Assembly (NCBI RefSeq): GCF_000949135.2
Contig: NZ_JTAN02000014.1
Span: 114,656-178,655 of the forward strand
Reading direction: 5' to 3'
Length of the DNA stretch: 64,000 nt
Source: Burkholderia sp. USMB20
GTDB lineage: Bacteria; Pseudomonadota; Gammaproteobacteria; Burkholderiales; Burkholderiaceae
The position numbers and the translations under genes are program-made. Below are positions 8,400 through 17,017 of this stretch, piece by piece; the stretch's first letter is position 1; each line of letters opens with the position of its first letter. Under the pieces are notes generated by a model that ran no database searches, had not been told where the DNA came from, and was given only the letters and a program-made list of their open reading frames with translations.

Positions 8400-8741
8400 G
8401 TGACGCTTCGCGCAGGGTCTTTGAACCGTAGGGTCATGATCGAGGCCCGGAACGATAAGCCGGACGTGTACGGCGATCCGGGCAAAAGTTGGGTGCCGGT
8501 CGGGTCGGGCGATGTTTGGGCGTCGATCAAGGTTCTGTCGGGGATTGCGTCGGTGAAGGCCGATGCAGAAATCAGCGAAATTCGTGCCAGTATCAGACTT
8601 CGGTTTCGGGCGGATTTGCGAGCCGGGATGCGCGTCACAGAGCGCGGCACCGGCGCAACGTTCGATGTGAAGGCGGTACTGCCCGATCTTGAGGGACGGG
8701 AATACGTCGATCTCGTCTGTTTAGGGGTACGAAGTGGCTGA
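8400..8741 (+). CDS. Head-tail adaptor/closure protein (SPP1 gp16-like)
   Basis: A GTG start directly abuts the previous stop codon. The 113-aa protein begins RAGSLNRRVMIEARND and has DVWASIKVLSG and the beta strands of the Phage_H_T_join family, which closes the head channel and offers the docking surface for the tail. The final 8 bases overlap the next gene. Size and order match the family. Confidence 0.87.
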   Translation: MTLRAGSLNRRVMIEARNDKPDVYGDPGKSWVPVGSGDVWASIKVLSGIASVKADAEISEIRASIRLRFRADLRAGMRVTERGTGATFDVKAVLPDLEGREYVDLVCLGVRSG

Positions 8742-9081
8742 TGCAGAACAAATTGTTGCGGTAGCGCTCAGAGCGCTTGAATTCACTGTGTACCCGGATG
8801 AGGCCCCGATGGGGGCTGCATTCCCGTACATCGTATATCAGGCGGTAGGCGGGCAGGACGTGACGGATCTAGACAACGATCCGGACACGTTGCAGAACCA
8901 ACGCGTTCAAGTCGCGGTGTGGTCGAAAAGCAAGGCGGAGTCCATCCGCATGATGCAGGACGCACGACGTGTGCTGATGGGTGCAGGAGCAAAGCCGCTC
9001 GGCGCGCCGATCAGCGTGTATGAGACGGATGAGCGTGTTTCCGGCCGCCGACTCGATTTTTCAATCTGGTATCTGGAGTAA
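8734..9081 (+). CDS. Tail completion/terminator-like protein (DUF3168)
   Basis: The 115-aa product starts with GTG and fits DUF3168: VYPDEAPMGAAFPYIVYQ, then TLQNQRVQVAVWSKSKAESIRMMQDARR. DUF3168 proteins of siphophages (related to SPP1 gp17 and lambda gpU) cap the tail tube at the head-proximal end. It lies between the connector and the tail tube genes, as expected. Confidence 0.85.
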   Translation: MADAEQIVAVALRALEFTVYPDEAPMGAAFPYIVYQAVGGQDVTDLDNDPDTLQNQRVQVAVWSKSKAESIRMMQDARRVLMGAGAKPLGAPISVYETDERVSGRRLDFSIWYLE

Positions 9082-9083
9082 AT

Positions 9084-9539
9084 ATGGCAGGCAAGAACGT
9101 CGCGGTGAACGCGCAACATTCGCAGGTGTTCGTGGACACGAGCGATCAGGCGGACGGCGGCGCCCCGGTTTGGACGCAGGTGAAGGGCATGAAGAGTCTT
9201 TCGGGTTTCGACGGCTCGGCCGCCGATATCGACACGACCGACATGGATTCGACGGCGAAGGAAAAAATGCCGGGCCTGATGGACAACGGCACGTTCACGA
9301 TCGAGGTCAACCGCAACCTCACGGACCCGGGCCAAGCCGCGCTGCTCGCGATGCAGAAGTCGCAGGAAATCCGCGCGTTCAAGCTCGTGTACCCGGACAA
9401 GACGGCCGACGGTTTCGACGCCTACGTGTCGACGTTCCCGATCAACGGCGGTGTCGACGCGGTGATGACGGCCCAAATCAAGCTCACGATCACGGGCGAC
9501 GTCGTTCCGCTGGATTCGGCCGGCAACCCGGCCCCGTAA
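9084..9539 (+). CDS. Major tail tube protein
   Basis: The 151-aa protein has the Phage_tail_2/TP901-like tube sequence: GFDGSAADIDTTDMDST, followed by GTFTIEVNRNLTDPGQAALLA. It polymerises around the tape measure protein to make the tail tube. It starts 3 bases after the preceding stop. There is no C-terminal Ig-like extension, which some relatives carry. A gap of 78 bases without a gene separates it from the tail chaperone. Confidence 0.88.
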   Translation: MAGKNVAVNAQHSQVFVDTSDQADGGAPVWTQVKGMKSLSGFDGSAADIDTTDMDSTAKEKMPGLMDNGTFTIEVNRNLTDPGQAALLAMQKSQEIRAFKLVYPDKTADGFDAYVSTFPINGGVDAVMTAQIKLTITGDVVPLDSAGNPAP

Positions 9540-9617
9540 GCGCTGGGCCGCGATCGCTGTACTAAGGAGCGGATCGCCGCTCCCCTGACCTATCAACGAA
9601 CCATAGGGTAAAAAGCA

Positions 9618-10001
9618 ATGCTGACGAAAGAACAAATCCTGTCCGCGATGGACCGTGCCTCGAAGATCACCCCGGTCCCGGAGTGGGGCGGCGACGTGTG
9701 CCTGTCCGTGATCGGGGGCGCCGATCGCGACGAACTGACCTCGACCTTCAGCGAGGGCGTGCCCGTCTCGACCTTCTACGCTCGTATCCTGAGCTACGCG
9801 CTGGTCGATGCGCTGGGCCGTCGCATGTTCAACGCTGACGACGTGGCGGCGCTCGCCCAGAAGAACCCGGATACGGTGGTTCGCCTCGGCCTCGAAGCGC
9901 TGCGCATGAACGGGCTCGCCGCTGCATCGATCGAGGACGCGGAAAAAAACTCCGACGCCTCCCCGAACGCCTCTTCTGGTTCCGACTCGCTCGCGAGCTA
10001 G
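9618..10001 (+). CDS. Tail assembly chaperone G
   Basis: The 127-aa product, located between tube and tape measure genes, is the lambda gpG equivalent: it coats the tape measure protein and controls tail assembly. Near its 3' end the codons GAA-AAA-AAC contain a perfect -1 slippery heptamer A AAA AAC (9944-9950). Ribosomes that slip there continue into the downstream frame and make a longer G-T protein. Without slipping, translation ends at the TAG at 9999-10001 after a serine/alanine-rich tail. Confidence 0.85.
   Translation: MLTKEQILSAMDRASKITPVPEWGGDVCLSVIGGADRDELTSTFSEGVPVSTFYARILSYALVDALGRRMFNADDVAALAQKNPDTVVRLGLEALRMNGLAAASIEDAEKNSDASPNASSGSDSLAS
9944..9950 (+). promoter_or_regulatory. 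Programmed -1 frameshift slippery site (A AAA AAC)
   Basis: The heptamer sits in the zero frame exactly as X XXY YYZ: the last A of GAA, then AAA, then AAC. After a -1 slip the reading continues without a stop through 10,003 and reads LFWFRLARELGMSVKRCQ, a sequence typical of tail-chaperone T domains, directly into the next gene. The frame relation, the canonical heptamer and the sensible protein in the new frame make this a strong call. Confidence 0.9.
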
Positions 10002-10003
10002 GA

Positions 10004-10312
10004 ATGTCCGTCAAACGCTGTCAGGCGGAAGTCGATAGCGCTGAATTCGCGGAGTGGATGGCCTACGCGCAGATCGAGCGCTTCGGCCCTGTAATGGACG
10101 ACCTCCGGCTCGGGTCGATCGCGTCCGCTATCTACAACGTGAACCGGAACACGAAGGAGCGAGGCGACCCGTTTGGGCCGTCCGATGTGTTCGGGTGGAT
10201 GGAGAACGCGGGCAAGGCGGACGAGCCGGTTCTACTGGCCTCAGATGCGGAGCAAACGGCATTGATGAAGGCGACGCTGTTCGGGAATCGCCGGAAGGAA
10301 AGGAAAAAATGA
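10004..10312 (+). CDS. Tail assembly chaperone T domain (made as G-T fusion)
   Basis: This 102-aa frame (MSVKRCQAEVDSAEFAEWMAY...) lies in the -1 frame of gene G. It is most likely translated as the C-terminal part of the G-T fusion, not from its own ATG, because the new frame is open and conserved-looking from 9950 onward (LPERLFWFRLARELG). The T domain binds tail tube subunits and recruits them to the tape measure. Its stop overlaps the next start as ATGA. Confidence 0.85.
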   Translation: MSVKRCQAEVDSAEFAEWMAYAQIERFGPVMDDLRLGSIASAIYNVNRNTKERGDPFGPSDVFGWMENAGKADEPVLLASDAEQTALMKATLFGNRRKERKK

Positions 10313-10746
10313 GCTTGAGCATGCGCGCGAAGAACCCGAACGGGTTCCCCGACATGCTTCGCCAGATGGAGGCCGCTCTCGGCGAATCCGCTATTCGCAA
10401 AGCGGGCGCCGCTGCGGCCTCTGTCGTATTGAAGGAGGCGAAGATCAGGGTTCCGGTGGGTCCGCAACCTCACCATCAGGGTAAAAAGGTGTTCCCCGTC
10501 GGTTTCGGCCGTGACTCCCTGTTGGTGTATTTCAAGCCCGAAAAGTCGAGCCCGGGCCACTACGCAACGTATACGGTCACGTGGTCGAAGGAAGCCTACT
10601 ATCTGCGGTTTTACGAATATGGGACGAGCAAAAAGGCGGCGCGTCCGTGGTTCCGGCCCGCGATCGAGGCCACGCGACAGGAGCAACGCGACGCGGTTCG
10701 CTCCTCGCTGGATCAATCACTGAGTGAGGCTGGAATTGTCCGGTAA
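10309..10746 (+). CDS. HK97 gp10-like putative tail component
   Basis: The 145-aa product has the HK97-gp10 pattern: an N-terminal helix (MLRQMEAALGESAIRKAGAAAASVVLKEAK) and the C-terminal FYEYGTSKKAARPWFRPAIEA. Such proteins act at the head-tail joint or tail completion. It is placed after the chaperones here, whereas HK97 has it before the tail tube gene, so the order is rearranged. The ATG at 10,309 overlaps the previous stop and is preceded by AAGGAAAGG; a second ATG at 10,321 is possible. Confidence 0.85.
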   Translation: MSLSMRAKNPNGFPDMLRQMEAALGESAIRKAGAAAASVVLKEAKIRVPVGPQPHHQGKKVFPVGFGRDSLLVYFKPEKSSPGHYATYTVTWSKEAYYLRFYEYGTSKKAARPWFRPAIEATRQEQRDAVRSSLDQSLSEAGIVR

Positions 10747-13657
10747 TCCGAATCAAACGCAATACGATGTGACAGTGAACGCCGACGGCGTTTATGCGGG
10801 GCTCGCGAAGGCGAGCAGCGCATACGACAAGTTCGCGGTCACAGTGGACGAGAAGGCAAAGCGCGCGAAAATCAGTCAGGACGCGATCAGCGAGGCCCTG
10901 AAGGTGACGGGCGATACCGCGCTCCGGTCGCAACGTGGCGTCAAGGCGTTCATGGACTCGCTTCAGCAGGAGGCGGCGAACGCGGGCAAGACCCGTGCCG
11001 AACTGCTGTCGCTGCGCGCGGCTCAACTCGGGGTCGCGGACAGTGCTCGCCAGTACATCGAACAGATTGAGCGTGCGCGTAAGGTCGGCGCCGGTCCGAT
11101 CGGGTCCGGTGGTATCAGCGACGCGCAGCGGCAGAATGCAATGCGAATGGTCCCGGCCCAGTTCACGGACATCGTTACCCAGCTACAGGGTGGCGCGAAC
11201 CCGCTTACGGTCCTGACGCAGCAGGGCGGGCAGTTGAAAGACATGTTCGGGGGCGTCAAGGAAGCGGCGAAGGGCATGGGAACCTACGTTCTCGGCCTGA
11301 TTAATCCGATGACGGTCGGCATTGGCGCTGTTGTCGCTGTGACCGCCGCACTCGGGATCGCCATGTCTCAAGGGGCGAAGCAGTCGGAGCGGCTGTCGAC
11401 GGCGCTCGCCCTGACCGGGAACTTTGCGGGCAAAACGTCGTATGACATGATCCGCATGGCCGATGCGCTGTCAAACATCAGTGGTAGCGGCGCAGCATTC
11501 GACGCAATGAACGCGGTTGTCTCGTCGGGCAAGGCGAGCGGTGAGGCCGTCGAGGCGGCGACGCGTGCAATCATCGACTACGGCAAGGCCACGGGCAAGA
11601 GCGCGGACGATTCGGCGCAAGCTCTGGTCCCGCTGTTCGATAACCCGGCGACTGGCGCGGCGAAGCTGAATGAGTCCATGCACATGCTGACGCTTGAGCA
11701 ATTCAAGCAGATTCAGGCGATGCAGGACGCGGGCGACAAGGCCGGGGCGATGAAACTGGCCTTCGATGCTGTCGACGCCCAGACTCGGACGCACACAGAG
11801 AACGTGGGCCTGCTTCAGGGCGCGTATCGTGGGCTCGCTGCATCGTTGCGCGAGGCATGGCGCGAACTTCAGGCCGTGGGCCGCGCAGAAACGAATGGCG
11901 AACTGCTGAACGCGGCGAAGCAAGAGCTTGCGAACGCGAACCAATTGAGGAACACGTACGTCCAATCCGCGGGCGGGCGTGAGAAGCTGGCCTCGCTCGA
12001 AAAGAAGGTTGCGGACGCACAGGCGAGGGTCGACGGGGAGGTAGCGCAGCAGAAGAAGAAAAGCCTTCAGGATCAGATCGCGCAGGACGGGATTGCGGCC
12101 GAACAGTCGCGGGTGTCGATCCTGTCGAATGGCGACAAGCGGGCGAAGGCGGCGAAGGACGCGGCCTCGAAGTTCGCGGCCACGGTCAAGGCGATTAATT
12201 CCAACTCGGCAATCAGTCCGGGGGAACGCGCCCAGATGATTAAGGACGCGGAATTCATCCAGAAGCAGACAGTAGCGGCAGCGAACGAGCACTTCAAGGA
12301 CCCCAAGGGCGCGAAGGCGAAGAAGCCGGTAGAGGCAGCGGCAACCGACGCAATGCTCGAATCGATCAAGCGGCAGAACGAGGCGCTTGAGACTCAGGTT
12401 GCGACGCGCGAGAAGCTGACGGCAGCGGAGAAGGTCCAACTCGACGCCCGGATGAAGATCGCGGCAATCGAGGCCACGGACCCGAAGCGGCGAAGCGCCG
12501 AAGATAAGCGGATTCTCGCGGACAAGGACAGGATTCTCGCGACAGCGGCGCGCGGTGTCGAGCTTCAGAAGCAGGCGGACGCGATCGAAGCGCAAAACAA
12601 GCTCCGGGACCGCACGAAATCGATCGAGGCCGATATCCTGACATACCAGAAGCAGCAGAGCGAGCAATACGCGGCGCAGCTTGACGCAGTGGGCCGGGGC
12701 CAGAAGGAGCAGCAGCGCGTGGCCGCTGAACGCGCGATCCGAAACAAGTATTTGCAGGAACAGGCCAAGCTCGACAAGGAAACCCCGAACAACCTTCGGG
12801 GCGGCGACACGTACAAGGATGCGATGCGGCAGATTGCGGAGGCTCAACAGAAAAGCCTCGACATGAGCCGGGACTATTATGCGCAGCTTGACGAGCTCCA
12901 GGGTAACTGGGTGACAGGGTTTAAGCAGGCGTGGGCGGATTACGCGGATTCAGCGGCGAACAACATCCAGAACGCGGGTACGGTGTTCCGTGACGTGACG
13001 AACGGCCTTGAGCAAGGATTCGCCCAGTTCTGCGAAACGGGGAAGCTGAATTTCGCGTCGATGACGAAGTCTATCCTCGCTGACTTGGCGAAGATCGCGA
13101 TGCAAAAGGCGATCATGGGATTCGGCACGGCAATCCTGAATTTCGGCATGGGTGCGCTGGCATCGAATACGGGCGCCGCTGCGTCGATCGCGAACGCGTT
13201 GCCCGGTGATTCGCTGGACAACATGGTCAACGTTACCGGAGGGTTTGGGACGGCACTCGCTCACGCAGCCGGCGGTCACATCACGGGGCCGGGGTCGGGA
13301 ACCAGTGATTCGATCCCCGCATGGCTGTCGAATGGCGAATATGTGCTGACCGCTGAAACGGTACGGCGGATCGGTGTCGGGAACCTCGACAAGCTGAACA
13401 GCGGTGCGGCGGTCCACAATACGGCGCACTTTGCGACCGGCGGTGCCGTGGGGTCGAGTGTGGCCTCGACCGTGGCCCCGTCGACGTCCGGCGCTTCGGT
13501 GAACATCGAATTCCACGGCGACAATGGTGGCCTGGATAAGTCGGATACGGCCTATCTCGGGAAGGCAATCAAGGCCATTGTGGATCAGCGTATCGCGCAG
13601 AAGATGAAAGGGCAGGGCGGGTACGCGTGGCAGATGAATAACGGGGTGCTGAAGTGA
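10724..13657 (+). CDS. Tail tape measure protein
   Basis: The 977-aa protein sets tail length and helps DNA injection. Around residues 150-250 it carries the TMP_2 segment (NPLTVLTQQGGQLKDMFGG, then a hydrophobic stretch GTYVLGLINPMTVGIGAVVA). Residues 400-700 are highly charged, largely coiled-coil. The C-terminal part has the lambda-type conserved block (GPGSGTSDSIPAWLSNGEYV). The GTG at 10,724 overlaps gp10 by 23 bases; a TTG at 10,736 with GAGG upstream is an alternative start. Length predicts a tail of roughly lambda size. Confidence 0.93.
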   Translation: MRLELSGNPNQTQYDVTVNADGVYAGLAKASSAYDKFAVTVDEKAKRAKISQDAISEALKVTGDTALRSQRGVKAFMDSLQQEAANAGKTRAELLSLRAAQLGVADSARQYIEQIERARKVGAGPIGSGGISDAQRQNAMRMVPAQFTDIVTQLQGGANPLTVLTQQGGQLKDMFGGVKEAAKGMGTYVLGLINPMTVGIGAVVAVTAALGIAMSQGAKQSERLSTALALTGNFAGKTSYDMIRMADALSNISGSGAAFDAMNAVVSSGKASGEAVEAATRAIIDYGKATGKSADDSAQALVPLFDNPATGAAKLNESMHMLTLEQFKQIQAMQDAGDKAGAMKLAFDAVDAQTRTHTENVGLLQGAYRGLAASLREAWRELQAVGRAETNGELLNAAKQELANANQLRNTYVQSAGGREKLASLEKKVADAQARVDGEVAQQKKKSLQDQIAQDGIAAEQSRVSILSNGDKRAKAAKDAASKFAATVKAINSNSAISPGERAQMIKDAEFIQKQTVAAANEHFKDPKGAKAKKPVEAAATDAMLESIKRQNEALETQVATREKLTAAEKVQLDARMKIAAIEATDPKRRSAEDKRILADKDRILATAARGVELQKQADAIEAQNKLRDRTKSIEADILTYQKQQSEQYAAQLDAVGRGQKEQQRVAAERAIRNKYLQEQAKLDKETPNNLRGGDTYKDAMRQIAEAQQKSLDMSRDYYAQLDELQGNWVTGFKQAWADYADSAANNIQNAGTVFRDVTNGLEQGFAQFCETGKLNFASMTKSILADLAKIAMQKAIMGFGTAILNFGMGALASNTGAAASIANALPGDSLDNMVNVTGGFGTALAHAAGGHITGPGSGTSDSIPAWLSNGEYVLTAETVRRIGVGNLDKLNSGAAVHNTAHFATGGAVGSSVASTVAPSTSGASVNIEFHGDNGGLDKSDTAYLGKAIKAIVDQRIAQKMKGQGGYAWQMNNGVLK

Positions 13658-13995
13658 CGCCAGTCTTTACATGGGCGCCGACCGTCTCGAACTCGACAGG
13701 AACGGTGACGGCGACGGTTGATTCTGCGAAGTTTGGGGACGGCTATCAGCAGCGTACCGCCCCCGGCCTCAACAACATGGCCTCGTCGTTCTCACTTCAG
13801 TGGGTTGGCGATGAGTCGAAGATCAGGGCAATTCGCTCGTTCCTGCGTGATCGTGGCGGTTGGCAGTCCTTCACATGGACGCCGGTCCTATGGGATGCGC
13901 CCGGCCTCTTCTACTGCGAGACATGGAGCGAGCCGACGAAAGACGGCCGAGTGTTCACGATCACCGCAACTTTTCAACAGACGTTCGCGCCGTAA
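13654..13995 (+). CDS. Minor tail protein M
   Basis: The 113-aa product matches the lambda gpM family (Phage_min_tail): AKFGDGYQQRTAPGLNN, SLQWVGDESKIRAIRSFLRDRGG, FTWTPVLWD and CETWSEPTKDGRVFTITATFQQ. It joins the distal tail tube to the tip complex. Translation starts at GTG within a GTGA overlap of the tape measure stop. In lambda the next gene is L; here two unrelated genes intervene. Confidence 0.92.
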   Translation: MTPVFTWAPTVSNSTGTVTATVDSAKFGDGYQQRTAPGLNNMASSFSLQWVGDESKIRAIRSFLRDRGGWQSFTWTPVLWDAPGLFYCETWSEPTKDGRVFTITATFQQTFAP

Positions 13996-14010
13996 GGCGC
14001 AGGGAAACAG

Positions 14011-15645
14011 ATGGCAAACCTTCAGAAGGTCAACCTTGGGACCGCGCCGACCGGCGTCGGCGGCGACTCGTATCGTGGGAGCAACGTAAAGGCCAATGCA
14101 AACGTAGACGTGCTCAACGCACAGGCGGCTCTCATCACGGGCGGCGCGATCTACACCCCGCGTGCGATCCTTCCGACGGAAGTTGGCCGGCGGTGGGGCG
14201 TCAGCCTCGCTGCGGACGGCACGATCAACTTGCCGGCCGCGAAGTCGTGCCCCGTGGATTCAGTCATCATGTTCCGAAACGCGAGCGCCACGACGAAGGT
14301 CACGCTCGCGGTTGGCGCGGGATCGGGTGACATGTTTCCGGCAACGATCCTGTATCCGGGCGAACTGCTGACCGTGGATACGGACGGCGTGAATGCGTGG
14401 CGCGTGCTGATGCGTGGGCGCTCGTATCTGCCGGATGAAACGGTGCGCGGAATGCTCACGACGGGCGGCATTACGACAACGGGCGTCGCAATGTTCATGG
14501 GCGCGGCAGGCAACGCAGCAGCGTCGACCATGGGTGCAGGCGTGGTGCTCGGCGCAAACACGGGCGGCGACGTTGTATTCAAGTCGCCGACGGCCGCTGC
14601 TGACTGCGGGATGTGGGATATCCAGTCGAATGACACGGCGTTCAGCTTTCGGACGATCGCCGACGGGTGGAAATCGGGTAATCCGTGGATGGTCGCCTAT
14701 CGCGGGGGCGGCTCGCTTGTCGACGCAATCTCGATTGGCCCGAATAGCGGTACGCGCACGCTGATCGGGACGGTCTCCGACGACAAAACGTCGATCGTTC
14801 AGATCGGCGGGGCAACGCGCTTCGCCGGGTCGGCGACATTCACCGGAACGGCCAACACTTTCACGAACGACGTGACGTGCACGCGAACCGGCGGTGGGTT
14901 TTCTGCCGATGACTCGACGGGCGCGAACCATTCGAATTTCTACCTGAAGCGTCAGGGAAATCCGATGTGGGGAGTTCGATCCGCAGCCGCTGCCGGCGAT
15001 GAATTCCAAATCAATGCGTACGATCCGACGAGCGGAACCGTCCAGGCATTTGTGCGCGGGAACCGGACGACTCGCACCATGACCGTCAGCAACCGCCTTC
15101 TGGTTGGCGGTGGCGGGGACGATAGCTCGAACGCGTTGCAGGTCAATGGATCGGCAAAGGTAACGTCGAGCCTGAATATCACCAACGCGAATTCCGGGAT
15201 CGAGATCGGGTCGCTGTCGACTACGGGCACGCCGTTCATTGATTTCCACACGACGGGACAGAACATTGACTACGACGCGCGGATCATCGCGCAGAACGGG
15301 ACGACGACCGGCGGCACGACTGGTACGGCAACGCTCACGTACGTGGCGGGGCAGCATCAGTTTCAGATCCCGGGGCTCGGCTCGCGCCTGACCGTCAACA
15401 ATCGTGGTGCCGTCCTGATGGGGACGACAGATGACGGAACGTCGACGCTTCAGGTAGCTGGCCCCGTCGCAATCACTGGCGCAGTCCGGCTCGGCCGCTT
15501 CGGCAAGGCCGGTCTCCCTTCGGCCGCTGCGGCTGAGAACAAGTACGCGAGTATTATTGTGATGGACGCGACGGGCGGTCCTAAGTTGTGCGTATCGGAT
15601 GGTACGAATTGGTGCGTCGCCAACACGACGACCGTCGTCTCGTAA
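14011..15645 (+). CDS. Tail fibre/adhesin-like protein
   Basis: The 544-aa protein is rich in Gly, Thr, Ser and Asn with short beta repeats, as in trimeric tail fibres. The C-terminus (KYASIIVMDATGGPKLCVSDGTN) resembles the head-binding or tip motifs of Burkholderia and other phage fibres. It probably binds a cell-surface receptor. It sits between M and L, an unusual place, since side fibres are usually after J. No chaperone or lyase motif is recognised. The start at 14,011 follows GCAGGGAAAC. Confidence 0.72.
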   Translation: MANLQKVNLGTAPTGVGGDSYRGSNVKANANVDVLNAQAALITGGAIYTPRAILPTEVGRRWGVSLAADGTINLPAAKSCPVDSVIMFRNASATTKVTLAVGAGSGDMFPATILYPGELLTVDTDGVNAWRVLMRGRSYLPDETVRGMLTTGGITTTGVAMFMGAAGNAAASTMGAGVVLGANTGGDVVFKSPTAAADCGMWDIQSNDTAFSFRTIADGWKSGNPWMVAYRGGGSLVDAISIGPNSGTRTLIGTVSDDKTSIVQIGGATRFAGSATFTGTANTFTNDVTCTRTGGGFSADDSTGANHSNFYLKRQGNPMWGVRSAAAAGDEFQINAYDPTSGTVQAFVRGNRTTRTMTVSNRLLVGGGGDDSSNALQVNGSAKVTSSLNITNANSGIEIGSLSTTGTPFIDFHTTGQNIDYDARIIAQNGTTTGGTTGTATLTYVAGQHQFQIPGLGSRLTVNNRGAVLMGTTDDGTSTLQVAGPVAITGAVRLGRFGKAGLPSAAAAENKYASIIVMDATGGPKLCVSDGTNWCVANTTTVVS

Positions 15646-15689
15646 TTAACCCCGGGGCCGCACAGCGCGACCCGTCTCATAGATCATTT

Positions 15690-16268
15690 ATGGCACTCGA
15701 ACAACGCACTCGCCCCTATGAAATCCTGATTCGCTTTTGGCCCGATGGTCGGATCGGCGGCCAGTATCAGACGATCACGGAAATCCTGAATGACGGCGTC
15801 GTGATTGTGGCTCAGGGCGGCGACGTGGTCTCGCTTTCGACCGCTGACTTTCAAGGCGCCGGCCCGACGATCGAATCGGTAATGGGCGAAGTCAATACGG
15901 CAGTCATGATCGAAAACGAAGGTCTGCATACGCAAATCCAGACGCTCACGGATCAGGCGCTCTCGTTCGATTCGAAGATTCAAGCTGTGAACAACGCGAC
16001 GGCGGCGGTGCAGGCCGAATATATCGACACGTCGATGCAGCTTGCGAGCGTTCAGTCTCAACTCGAGAAGGCGCAATCTGACTATGCGGACGCGCTCGGC
16101 ACGCTTGAAATTGTGCGCCGTCAGATGACCGATCAGGCCGCGTCTTTCAACGGCCAGATCAAAGACCTGAATCAGCAGATCGAGTCGCTGAACGTGCAGA
16201 TCGACGCACTGAAGTATCAGGCTCAGAGTCAGGAGCCGGACCAGGCTGAGACGGCCAATCCGTCGTAA
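15690..16268 (+). CDS. Coiled-coil phage protein, possibly fibre-associated
   Basis: The 192-aa protein has a compact N-terminal domain (TRPYEILIRFWPDGRIGGQY, about 60 residues) and then a long heptad-rich segment (TQIQTLTDQALSF..., QSQLEKAQSDYADALG..., QQIESLNVQIDAL). It ends in an acidic tail. The frame is open upstream of 15,690 but that ATG is the first before family-like sequence; the ribosome binding site is weak. It is paired with the fibre gene and followed by a strong terminator, so it may be its chaperone or a structural partner. No family is recognised. Confidence 0.6.
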   Translation: MALEQRTRPYEILIRFWPDGRIGGQYQTITEILNDGVVIVAQGGDVVSLSTADFQGAGPTIESVMGEVNTAVMIENEGLHTQIQTLTDQALSFDSKIQAVNNATAAVQAEYIDTSMQLASVQSQLEKAQSDYADALGTLEIVRRQMTDQAASFNGQIKDLNQQIESLNVQIDALKYQAQSQEPDQAETANPS

Positions 16269-16295
16269 CGCCGGACCCTATATTCGTGACAGCCG

Positions 16296-16319
16296 ACAGG
16301 CCCGCCACGGGCCTGTTTT
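16296..16319 (+). terminator. Rho-independent terminator after fibre insert
   Basis: A perfect 9-bp stem, ACAGGCCCG and CGGGCCTGT, with the 3-base loop CCA is followed by TTTTC. It lies between the coiled-coil gene and gene L, inside what is normally one long tail operon. Confidence 0.85.
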
Positions 16320-16333
16320 CAATTGGAGCGAGC

Positions 16334-17017
16334 ATGCCTATCACTGGAGAAATTCAGAAGCTGGAGCCGGGGCGCATCCTATCTTTATACGAAATGGATG
16401 CAACTAATATCGGTGGCGATCTACTGCTTTTCCACGGCCATATGCAGTCCACATCTATCTGGTGGCAGGGCCGCGAATACAAGCCTTGGGCAATCGCCGC
16501 AACGGGATTTGAGCGCACGACTGATGCGCAACAGGCATCGCCTACGCTGACGGTGGGCGATCCCGGCGGCACGATCAGCGCCCTGTGCGTGTATCTCGAT
16601 GACTTGGTCGGCGCGACCATGATCCGTCACCGGACGCTTGCGCGGTTCATTGACGCCAGAAATTTCCCGAACGGGAACCCTGATGCAGACCCGACGGCAG
16701 AAATGGCGATCGAGCGATGGCGCATTGAACGGAAGTCCGGCGAAGACCCGGGCGTTTCCGTGTCGTTCGAGCTGTCGTCGCCGCTCGATTTTGGCGGCCA
16801 GCAAATCCCGGCGCGAGAAATCGTCAACGCGTGCCAGTGGCAGTATCGCGATGCAGACTGCGGATGGACCGGCATTCGGTTCTACGACAAAAACGACCAG
16901 CCAACTGACGACCCGGCGCTCGATCGCTGCTCCATGCGCCTTTCAGGGTGCGCCTGCCGATTCGGTGAATACAACCCATTGCCCTACGGAGGTTTCCTCT
17001 CTGATGTTCTCTCGTGA
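16334..17017 (+). CDS. Minor tail protein L (Fe-S protein family)
   Basis: The 227-aa product is the lambda gpL homologue: LEPGRILSLYEMDATNIGG, then FGGQQIPAREIVNACQWQYRD. Cysteines 167, 176, 199 and 206 (plus 208) match the pattern of the four ligands of the [4Fe-4S] cluster known in lambda gpL. It belongs to the tail tip initiator. GGAGCGA precedes the ATG at 16,334. Its last bases overlap gene K (GTGA). Confidence 0.92.
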   Translation: MPITGEIQKLEPGRILSLYEMDATNIGGDLLLFHGHMQSTSIWWQGREYKPWAIAATGFERTTDAQQASPTLTVGDPGGTISALCVYLDDLVGATMIRHRTLARFIDARNFPNGNPDADPTAEMAIERWRIERKSGEDPGVSVSFELSSPLDFGGQQIPAREIVNACQWQYRDADCGWTGIRFYDKNDQPTDDPALDRCSMRLSGCACRFGEYNPLPYGGFLSDVLS

